Positions 59,101-64,000 of a DNA stretch of 64,000 bases are shown here, one piece after another. Source of the DNA: Drosophila pseudoobscura (Eukaryota > Arthropoda > Insecta > Diptera > Drosophilidae); assembly GCF_009870125.1 (NCBI RefSeq), contig NC_046679.1, positions 3,162,001 through 3,226,000 on the forward strand, in the 5' to 3' direction. Position 1 is the stretch's first letter. Each line of letters starts with the position of its first letter. A model generated the notes under the pieces. It did not search any database. It saw only the letters and a list, made by a program, of their open reading frames with translations, and was not told where the DNA came from. The position numbers and the translations under genes were made by a program.

Positions 59101-61629
59101 CAAGCCGCAGAAGGACGCGGCGGCCACAACTTTCGCTGAATCAGTGGCAATGTCAGTGGCTGTGCTGTGGCGCCGTGCCACCGTGCCAACGTGCCACCGT
59201 GGCATCATGGCAGTGGCACTAACTTTCCGTAATTATATCCCAGCTAATGTTGGACAGGCTTTTGTAGTCACTGTGTACCTGCCTGCCTGGGACTCTTCAG
59301 CCCGGGGCTAATATTTCATCGTGTAATTTTAGGCACATTTGCATTATGTCACATTTTTTCACATCTTTTCACCGCCGCCGCCGTCGCTCGGTTGGGCGGT
59401 TAGGCGGTTAGGCGGTTGCATTCTCATGGAGATGGAGACGGATCTACCTGCGGTGCATTGTGCGAGCAAAAAGTGCTGACTGAACCACGAAGCCAACTCC
59501 GGGAGGAGGGAAATTAGATAAAAGACAACGTCAAGCATATAGGGGCTTCTCGGTGTGCATCTGCTCACCGAGCGACAGTATTTTAATGAGATATAGTATC
59601 TCTGGCGCCGAGCGACAGGCGACAGGACAGCAGTCTCAGCCAGATATGCCTCTCTCTCTCTCTCTATCTCTTCAAGAAAGCCAACATGGCTGGCTAAATA
59701 TACCTGAGGCTGAATTTTCGGATACATTTCAGTTAAAAACAGATTTAAGATTCACAAAAGACGCACCTGAACGTAAAGAAAAGACTCCGTTTGTTTACTA
59801 AACTTTTGGGTTTTCCAAAATATCATAGAATCTACCAAATTAGTGTACCTTCGTCTTCAACCTTATCTCTCCTTGAAAGAGCATCTAAAAGTCCCCAAGT
59901 GTCCACAAGTTATCCTTTAGTTTGTCCTTTTTTTTCCACCCACGAACATTTACTGGAAGCAATTTCGCTTGTTAATGAAATTTGCATTCGAGCTACGTGA
60001 GGAAGACCAAACACACAAACACAAAAAAAAAGTGTAGCAAACTTTCTGGCTTGGTTTTCGGTGATGTGCTATAAATTAGAAAATCAAGCATTTTATGCTA
60101 ATGCCGACGCCCCCACTTAGCCGGCGAGCGCTTGGCAACCCAGACGACAGCGGGGAGATACCTCCCCTCCCCTCCCCTCCCCTGCAAAAACAACCAGTCA
60201 GTGGAGGTGGAGGAGCAGCAGGAGCAGCGGGAGTCGGAGGAACAAGAACAGCAACAAACTGTTCAGTTTGACAAGTTTTTGCCACTTTGCATTTTCCCCT
60301 TTTTCGATTTTCCACCCCCCGGCTTTTCTCTTGTCTCTTGTCTCCTCGCTTTTCCCCTTTCTCTTTTTTGTGCAACTTTAGCCAACTAGTGAAGCAAATG
60401 AAATTACTCATACGCTACGTATTCAATTTTGATAAAAACTGCCAAAAACGATTTCGAGCGAACAGAAGCTTCAACATTGCTTCTTCGAGTGTCTGTCTGT
60501 TGATTGGGCGAGGGGCGGGGGGGGGGGGGAACAGGAAAAATGGAAAATAAGGAGAAACCTCTACCCGAAGAAAAGCGTAAAACGTAACGAGTGCCGAAAC
60601 CGAAACGGAAAGATGGAAGATGTAAGAAGGAGGAAACTAAGCTGATTACCCGCCGACGGGGGGGAGGAGGAAAATCAAATGACAGCTCGACGAAATAAAT
60701 TTCATTGCTGCCTCAAGTGTGTGTTGAAGGTACGGTGGGGAGGTGGGGCGGTGGGGCGGTGGGGCTGCACATCCACATTGATTTCTTTATTGCAGTTTTA
60801 TTTGATTGTACTTCCCTGCCAAATTACGCATACGCCATGTTGAGACAAGGCAAACTCTCATCAACGTTATCGGTGAGCGGCATCTCCTCCAGCAGCCTCC
60901 ATCCCCCCTCCCCCGAAAGTCCTATTGCCCCGGGCAACAACAATCAGGCAACACTTACCCGAAACAGATAGAGACATATAGATATGGAGAAATGGGTTCT
61001 AGGGAACGAGAATGGGCTCGAGGATGAAGACGCACAGTCGTAGAGCGCAGAGCAAATGTCTAAAGCGTAAATGTGTCACGTAAATGGAGCGTAAATTTCA
61101 ATGAAAATCATTTCAATTCCGTTAAAGCCCCAAAAGTGCCGCAACTGCTGGTTGCACACTCAACCCGCTTTCAGTTGGCACTCCCTCTATCAATTACCAC
61201 GTGCGCCCGGTGCCTGCTAAAGTGGCCCAAGGACTCGGGCCAACATTATGTCCTTCCGCTTAGAGGAAATTGAATTTTCTCCGTCGTCTTTCTCCACAGT
61301 CCTTCCCCGTCGCAGTCCCGCTCACTCACCTGGCTGTGCGATGCAGCATCTCGGACAGCGTGGGATTATCCACGGACACATCCGGCGCATTGTCCACTAT
61401 GACATGGTAGTACTCGTCGGTGAGCAGCAGCTTCTGCAGATCCACATACCGATCGTGCGGCGTCGGCTTGCGGGTGGAGTGCATGGTTCCAGTGCCGGGT
61501 CCGGCAGCGCCTCCAGACCCTCCTGCCGCCGCCGCTGCCGCTGCAGCCGCATCTTGGCCGCTGGTTACGCCTCCGCTCTGACTGGCAGCCGCAGCCTGAG
61601 TGGATGCCTCCTTGGAGCCAGATGAGTTG
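35136..61629 (-). CDS. CG31145: FAM20-type secretory-pathway kinase, 3' nine exons (457 residues seen; 5' end outside window)
   Basis: Exons from the 5' side: 61330-61629, 44374-44498, 43222-43300, 42403-42495, 40244-40487, 36834-36914, 36379-36491, 35433-35573, 35136-35334. Phases join throughout with GT-AG ends. The family phosphorylates secreted proteins in the Golgi lumen at Ser-x-Glu-type sites. Visible FAM20 motifs in order: an Ala/Gly-rich variable region; [43 protein letters not shown]...[38 protein letters not shown] with the catalytic Asp; LDHGRGFG with the metal-binding Asp; [13 protein letters not shown]; and a tail ending ENDLSS. No stop interrupts the joined frame. The signal-anchor exon is missing and should lie beyond 64000. 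The intron between the first two exons seen is 16831 bases and contains retrotransposon 2 in antisense. The symbol rests on recalled homology and synteny. Confidence 0.92.
35574..36378 (-). other. FAM20 intron (805 bases)
   Basis: Non-coding. Frames on both strands here lack any motif and include sequence that would need to read through splice sites. Confidence 0.6.
36492..36833 (-). other. FAM20 intron (342 bases)
   Basis: Contains a GGGTCCGTGTCC-type repeat near 36630-36660. Nothing else is recognised. Confidence 0.6.
36915..40243 (-). other. FAM20 intron (3.3 kb)
   Basis: Non-coding with AACAGGAACAG/GAACGGGAACGG repeats at about 37308-37365, CAG/CAC repeats near 37580-37620, GGATACGGATACGG near 38910-38930, and an ATGGC pentamer array at its 3' end. 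The Gln/Glu- and Arg-rich frames across 37192-37777 follow from these repeats. Confidence 0.6.
40186..40219. repeat. ATGGC pentanucleotide array
   Basis: Five or more perfect ATGGC units, 25 bases upstream (on + coordinates) of the exon at 40244, so inside the intron just after that exon's donor site. Confidence 0.9.
40594..40613. repeat. AC microsatellite
   Basis: About ten AC units, inside a FAM20 intron. Confidence 0.85.
41528..41552. repeat. CT microsatellite
   Basis: About twelve CT units, inside a FAM20 intron. Confidence 0.85.
42496..43221 (-). other. FAM20 intron (726 bases)
   Basis: Non-coding. Overlapping frames on both strands show no motif. Confidence 0.6.
43301..44373 (-). other. 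FAM20 intron (1.07 kb)
   Basis: Non-coding, with a TCTC run near 43978-44000 and a GATATAGATGTAGATATAG-type repeat near 44325-44352. Confidence 0.6.
44499..46153 (-). other. FAM20 large intron, part between exon 44374-44498 and retrotransposon 2
   Basis: Non-coding. It contains a GATTCC hexamer array (45072-45126) and CAG/GTGGCA repeats near 45320-45350 and 45975-46000. No gene is seen. Confidence 0.6.
45072..45126. repeat. GATTCC-type hexanucleotide array
   Basis: Imperfect repeats of GATTCC with CAGATC variants, inside the large FAM20 intron. Confidence 0.8.
46154..46157. repeat. Target-site duplication GAAT (left) of retrotransposon 2
   Basis: GAAT immediately precedes the LTR start and recurs at 56938-56941 immediately after the element. 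Four bases is the length usual for gypsy-superfamily integrases. Confidence 0.93.
46158..48550 (+). repeat. 5' LTR of retrotransposon 2 (2393 bp)
   Basis: Starts TGTAACGG and ends ATGTTACA. It includes a 9-base tandem repeat (GAGGGCATC, four units at 47035-47070), a GC-rich first half and an AT-rich second half with T runs around 47780-47960. Antisense frames up to 174 codons occur in both LTRs but show no domain. Confidence 0.97.
48559..48576 (+). promoter_or_regulatory. Primer-binding site, tRNA-Lys(CTT), retrotransposon 2
   Basis: TGGCGCCCAACGTGGGGC, identical over 18 bases to the site in retrotransposon 1, lies 8 bases after the LTR end and is complementary to the tRNA-Lys(CTT) 3' end. 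Confidence 0.92.
48577..49564 (+). other. Leader of retrotransposon 2 with diverged tandem repeats
   Basis: About 1 kb before gag. Two diverged copies with a period of about 336-340 are visible: ATACAATTTCAGAATATTGC at 48811 against ATACAATTGCAGAATATTGC at 49151, and GTTGTCTGGA..ATATGCTGCTTGCGTA at 48977 against 49313. A 70-codon ATG frame (48726-48938) would give a peptide with a hydrophobic N-terminus ([13 protein letters not shown]) and six Cys after it. A second frame of 186 codons (48997-49557) has no domain. These frames are probably relics of an older sequence; function unknown. Confidence 0.55.
48634..48663 (+). repeat. Second copy of LTR end plus primer-binding site
   Basis: TGTTACATAAATTTTGG followed by CGCCCAACGTGGG repeats the LTR terminus and primer site found 90 bases upstream (48544-48573). 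It lacks one T of the spacer and diverges after 16 bases of primer-site match (TCCC instead of GGC). It is preceded by GTGTAACG, like the LTR start. Confidence 0.9.
49565..51214 (+). CDS. gag: Gag polyprotein with N-terminal RING-H2 finger (retrotransposon 2)
   Basis: The 549-residue protein starts at ATG 49565. Residues 19-59 are a RING-H2 finger with the same spacing as in retrotransposon 1 (C-x2-C-x14-C-x-H-x2-H-x2-C-x10-C-x2-C). It has Ile 21 between the first Cys pair, Trp 49 four residues after the sixth ligand (CLEEW) and Pro 57 (CPNC), the positions that bind ubiquitin E2 enzymes in active RING ligases. A long low-complexity, Pro/Ser-rich linker follows, then a capsid-like domain at about 270-430 ([17 protein letters not shown]), a CCHC knuckle at 488-501 and a C-x2-C-x9-C-x2-C motif at 509-525. 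The linker and capsid are much diverged from retrotransposon 1 while the zinc motifs are kept. Confidence 0.94.
   Translation: MPLRHSPPHNNPLSSENFCGICCSEMSNTQPCFCTPCNHVFHKACLEEWFPHHEECPNCSRVCTLSQAKLVVGNCSPNKPQPEPTELPGPSGITTRSLAKALEVAQTPANGHFQPETGKISEGNGKNTQLSQIPTVGSVPVERTNRPTRSKRIRAPAKKQVPKIPPGRSSGPEVVCLSGLDASHSSNQTEAPSANVATHSSPWEAPNARTAPPSQGLDLDVLQQIIERTVARAISTLHIQPPASPQEGYARPNIPTPVSCINSMTSLRAAKTANIMQKWNVPFDGSTEGLGVEEFIYRVKTLTDETLDSDFLGLCKHLHILLVGKARDWYWRYHKQVDRIVWTEFCAALRQQYKDYRSEFMSKELIRARKQHVGESFVAFHDAVAGLIDKFGIKMAEEELIEILKANLLPETRHKILYQSISSVGQLRRLVQMHENLVQELQKSDKSRPPVGRRSIHSLEESRPESDQEEYEDISVEAIQSSTAKRSCWNCEELGHVWENCMADRRIFCYGCGAPNVYKPQCQTCIRRASENRQKGAPNNSRMPPKNHH
51154..51197 (+). promoter_or_regulatory. 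Candidate -1 frameshift signal between gag and pol (retrotransposon 2)
   Basis: GGAAAAC at 51154-51160 is read in the gag frame as G GAA AAC and occupies the same place as GGGAAAC in retrotransposon 1 (both encode ...NRQK just after). The pol frame opens at 51148 after a TAG at 51145-51147 and is one base back from gag. Eight bases downstream, GGGTGCA (51169-51175) can pair with TGCCCC (51192-51197) with one bulged T. The heptamer is not canonical, so P-site re-pairing would be imperfect and efficiency may be lower. Confidence 0.65.
51217..54501 (+). CDS. pol: Pol polyprotein: protease, RT, RNase H, integrase (retrotransposon 2)
   Basis: The frame is open from 51148 to the stop at 54501; the stated start is the first TTG after the gag stop (1094 residues), but entry by -1 frameshift is more likely. 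Numbered from 51217: protease LLDTGAS with Asp 107 (DTG, where element 1 has DSG); reverse transcriptase YLDD at 406-409; RNase H CDAS with Asp 555 and TDHSSLLWL; integrase with an HHCC zinc domain and Asp 824 (YIDLLGPYP), Asp 884 (SDNGKQF) and Glu 919 (AERVN). No chromodomain is visible. All catalytic residues are present and uninterrupted, consistent with a recently active element. Confidence 0.96.
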   Translation: MPVDLEGDKKSLASCWEKRKETNTIVKRSCRFLPYPERIHKYLEVRNRIFNEKPHEAPKRIQRLRKYYDNVKKNRRLLVSAIINSPKDMRSYAEVSFLGRTEQGLLDTGASISCIGAEVAQTDFSSFSEYKLINATAKTADGQSQQIMGVLNVIMRYRTIEKPMKLYIIPSLTQNLILGHDFWRSFSLAPDIIAAVEISSKDDEAAEPDPLRYPLTTQQNQQLEVVKQLFPNATAGLGRTALLKHHIDVGQAAPVKQRFYPVSPAVEKLLYAEVDRMLQLGVIEPSSSAWSSPMRLVLKPNKVRLCLDARRLNEVTRKDAYPLPSIDGIFARLPKANIITKLDLKDAYWQIELSEDAKALTAFTVPGRPLYQFKVMPFGLCNAPSTMCRLMDEIIPPDLRYCVFGYLDDLCIVSADFSSHLAVLVRLAEQFRKANLTLNIKKSQFCVTSVNYLGYVISNGCICTDPSKVACIVNWPPPRNLKQVRGFLGVCGWYRRFIQNFSELSCPITELLSNKKKFIWTPEAQVAMDSLKTVLTSAPVLENPDFEQKFFLHCDASDFGIGAVLVQLVDLQEKPIAFMSKKLSRAQRNYSVTERECLAVILAIEKFRCYLELQEFEVVTDHSSLLWLMRQQNVSGRLARWIFRLQQFKFSISHRKGKDHIVPDALSRLHEPEVSAVVRSPVIDLESDAFQDESYQQLKEQYQKNSSQLPDLKINDQFLYIRTEHADGKAGQDSRTWKLWVPERLKTDVLKQAHDNPTSAHAGMQKTIEKVRRNLFWPGLAKDVREYIRSCEVCKACKAPNYTLRPPMGNHIPTCRPFQRLYIDLLGPYPRSKNGHVGLLIVLDHFSKYHWLHPLKKFTSVVIQEFLLKHIFHAYGVPETIVSDNGKQFKATEFNAFLTQLGIKHMYTALYSPQSNAAERVNRSLLAAVRAYLQQDQTYWDQHLSSISCSLRSSLHQSLGCSPYRALFGLDMLTHGTDYKLLKDLDLLEEPIVPVARSDNLALIRKDIQGNIKKAYERNVAQYNLRAKPVSFREGQEVFHRNFSLSKFTQNFNAKLAPKFLKCRVRKRLGNCFYLLENLQGREIGTFHAKDIRS
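54545..56937 (+). repeat. 3' LTR of retrotransposon 2 (2393 bp)
   Basis: The same length as the 5' LTR with no difference seen. It is preceded by ATTATCGGGTGG, so the purine tract before the LTR is at most six bases with one T. Its start and end are fixed by the GAAT target duplication on both flanks. Confidence 0.97.
56938..56941. repeat. Target-site duplication GAAT (right) of retrotransposon 2
   Basis: Matches 46154-46157. Removing the element and one GAAT gives an uninterrupted intron sequence. Confidence 0.93.
56942..61329 (-). other. FAM20 large intron, part between retrotransposon 2 and exon 61330-61629
   Basis: Non-coding, 4.4 kb. It has GA-rich runs near 57305-57330, CCCT/GGGG homopolymer-like stretches near 58190-58210 and 60520-60530, and GGCGGT repeats near 59395-59415. 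Numerous overlapping frames lack motifs. No gene is seen. Confidence 0.6.
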
Positions 61630-61958
61630 CTGTCAAGAGGGAGAGAAAGAGAGAGAAAGATTGTTAAAGGTCGGTTTAAAAAAGTGGCATAATTAGCTTC
61701 GGGCGGGGGGTGGGAGATGCGGAGGCTGATGCTAAGGCACACTCGACAATGGTCTTCGGGCTCTTGTTGCTAATTGCAACTGCCAAGTGGCAGGATCAGA
61801 GGCGGAGGCTGAGGCTGAGGCAAGCTTTAAGTGGCAGCAAGCAAGAGGCAGCTACGTAAGTGGCCCCTGGCTAAGCAACTAAAGACACGCACTTGCAGGT
61901 AAGTTGAAACTTTGTCAGCCCCGACTTTTAGTTGCATTTATCTAAGAAGAACACTCCC

Positions 61959-61979
61959 ACACACACACACACACACACA
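61959..61979. repeat. AC microsatellite
   Basis: About ten AC units in the FAM20 intron. Confidence 0.85.
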
Positions 61980-63689
61980 GATAGCTTCACACAGATACAC
62001 GAGAAAGCTTGACTGCAATAAACTGAAATTGCAGGCACTTCAATGTCTGGCCCTGCAACATCCCGCCCCCAAGTACATGTAGGGCAGGGTCCCAGCCAGC
62101 GGCACAGTGGAAGGAAGTTCGACATTTGCTAGATAATTCCATTAGAAGGAAGTGCCCCCAGGCACGGGGGACGCCTTTCCTTGGAATCCACCTCGGCTCG
62201 TGCCACAGGTTCTGTTTGCTTTGCCCCACTGTGTGTGGCACACTCGGCTTTGGTAATCATCTGCAGTTTAGTCGGCGGCGCCTTCTTCAGACAAAAAGAG
62301 TGCTCGAGAAATGAATTAAAGTTTTCGAGAATTTGTTGGCAGCCTTGACTCTTGGCTTTAACCACCGCTCGTTAGGCCTGGATGGGGCCAGAGCGGGGCG
62401 GCGAATATGAAATTATGTGGCACTTGTGTGACCATTAAAATGAATGTCAGATTCTGCTGGCAAGCGCCGGCCTCTTCACATGCCCCAAAATGCACATCAT
62501 TAGACAGACTGGGAGCCGTGCCACACAGAAAATCTGTGCCCGAAAAGATGAGTACTTTCCATTTCGGCAAAGTGCCGTTTTCAATTTTTAATTTTTGCAC
62601 AAAGTCTTCCCCCTGAGCTCCTCCGTCTCCACCTGCCGCAAGTCTTATCCGTCACCTCGACAGGTGTGTGCGTGTGTGTGTGTGCGAGGCAACCGATGGA
62701 TGCAAAACTTTTTCAATTAACATTTTGCCAGCCAAAGTCTGAGCCAAAGACTGACACGAGGCTGCTTTAAACGAATTCCCCAGCGAATTAGACGATATCA
62801 TCCGGGAAAGCCGGCTTTCACTTTGAATTTTCCCCCGTAACGAGTTTGTGCAGATTTCACGCATTTCATTGAAAACCGCATAATGCCACTTTACGTGCTA
62901 ATAAGTATTAAAATCTCCCTTTGTGTACACACTTATGAAGCCGCAGCCTTCCTTCCTTCCGCTCCCATACAAAATTGATTCCACATGCCACCAGCAGCAA
63001 CGCGCTGCGCCTGCCACACGGCCAGCCCCTGGCAAAAGCAATGACATTACGAGTACAAGGGTCGGCCCTTGTTTTGTCCTCCGTTTTGGGGAAGGGGCGA
63101 CGGTGGCGGCGGCGGCGGCTGCACGCCGCGATCGATGGTGGCGTGCACTTAATTACACTCTGGCGAAACTTTGCTCATTAAACTGTCACATGATGTGCGT
63201 AACGCTGCCCACATAAGCTGCCCCTGTGATGCGGTTAATTAAACAGTCAACAGTAACAGCCAACAGTAGCAGCCACGAAGAGCAGGGCGGCATACACACG
63301 ATATACAGCAGCTGCGATTGACAGCAGCGGGATCAAATGCAGTTCAAAGTTTATGCAAGTCCAGGGGTGGGGGGGATATTGATGCTTCAACAAGGAGCAA
63401 ATTAAGATCTAATGGACTGCCTTGGCGCTGGATACCTGAGCAGCAGTAACGCACAAATAATGGTACAGCCACGATGGTACCAATGAATGTCTGAGACAAA
63501 ACAGTAAACCATACACTGTAAACGGAGACTGTAAGAGGATTACGCTCAGGGAACCCGCACCTGCCACCTGCCGTAAGGATATGGAGAGGCGTCTTCCCTT
63601 TTGGGAGACCTCAACAAACGTTTCGACTTTAATAAGGTATGGTAAAGGGTCTTGCATTTCTATATAACTGCAATCGCTCAATGCCAATA

Positions 63690-63711
63690 CTATTATTATT
63701 ATTATTATTAA
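63690..63711. repeat. TTA microsatellite
   Basis: About seven ATT units in the FAM20 intron; a hydrophobic poly-Ile frame on the minus strand is produced by it. Confidence 0.85.
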
Positions 63712-64000
63712 GAAAGAAACTATAAAATTTATTGCCTCGTTACAGCAACTCCCATTGATCGCCCCCAAAAAATGTAATCATCAGTGAATATAAATTTCCC
63801 TTGTTCCATTAAAAGACAGCGAGAAATATTCAAGCCATTGCCAAGATGATGCTACGGTTTTCCGTTTTTTAATGAAATAATTAAAAAATTATGAGGCTGG
63901 CAGACGAAAGAGGGGTAGCAGACGGGTAGGGGGTGGTGGTGGAGCCACCTCTGACGACGAAACATTTGATGCTTAAATAGAATTTATTACGCTTCACAGC

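Larger units (their letters stand above)
61630..64000 (-). other. FAM20 intron upstream of exon 61330-61629, to the window end
   Basis: A pyrimidine-rich acceptor tract lies just above 61629 on the minus strand. AC (61959-61979) and TTA (63690-63711) microsatellites are present. No further coding exon is recognised, so the 5' exon with the signal anchor should lie beyond 64000. Confidence 0.55.

Noticed and set aside
63409..63768. 119-codon minus-strand frame with poly-Ile segment
   Set aside because: The hydrophobic stretch is a TTA microsatellite; there is no other support.
1..64000. CRISPR arrays, operons, bacterial genes or plasmid features
   Set aside because: No direct-repeat/spacer pattern or prokaryotic gene was seen. 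All content fits a fly nuclear genome.

Overview
The window is Drosophila nuclear DNA. The evidence is spliced genes with GT-AG introns, an intron-containing tRNA-Leu(CAA), a DINE-1/INE-1-type repeat, insect gypsy-superfamily LTR retrotransposons primed by tRNA-Lys, and a gene order (NRF-6-like acyltransferases, L-allo-threonine aldolase, FAM20 kinase) that from memory matches the CG10182/CG10183, CG10184 and CG31145 neighbourhood of D. melanogaster chromosome 3R (Muller E). The form of the DINE-1 repeat hints at the obscura group, but I cannot prove the species.

Region 1 (1-9521) is an LTR retrotransposon on the + strand, cut by the window edge in its 5' LTR. It has long LTRs, a tRNA-Lys primer site, gag and pol, and no env. 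Region 2 (9522-10580) is non-coding. Region 3 (10581-28050) is a minus-strand tandem array of four intact nine-exon genes (A to D) for NRF-6-type multi-pass acyltransferase-3 proteins of 701, 703, 707 and 707 residues, plus two decayed copies. C and D lie in a tandem segmental duplication of about 5 kb whose junction can be read. A short stretch shared exactly by B, C and D, and another shared by A and B, point to gene conversion. A DINE-1-type element sits at the end of the second unit. Region 4 (28050-35135) holds the tRNA-Leu gene and the L-allo-threonine aldolase gene. Region 5 (35136-64000) is a minus-strand FAM20-type secretory-pathway kinase gene, with nine exons seen and its 5' end beyond the window. 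Its 16.8 kb intron contains a complete second LTR retrotransposon (46158-56937) in antisense orientation, with a GAAT target duplication and LTRs of equal length with no difference seen.

The most unusual content is the pair of retrotransposons. They are diverged members of one lineage (Osvaldo/Ulysses-like by architecture). Both encode a Gag with an N-terminal RING-H2 zinc finger of identical spacing, the fold of ubiquitin E3 ligases, ahead of the capsid-like domain, a CCHC knuckle and a second C4 zinc-binding motif. Both appear to express pol by -1 frameshifting at homologous sites: a textbook GGGAAAC plus a 10-bp stem-loop in the first, and a variant GGAAAAC in the second. Both have internally repeated leaders and almost no polypurine tract. 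The second also carries a duplicated primer-binding site.
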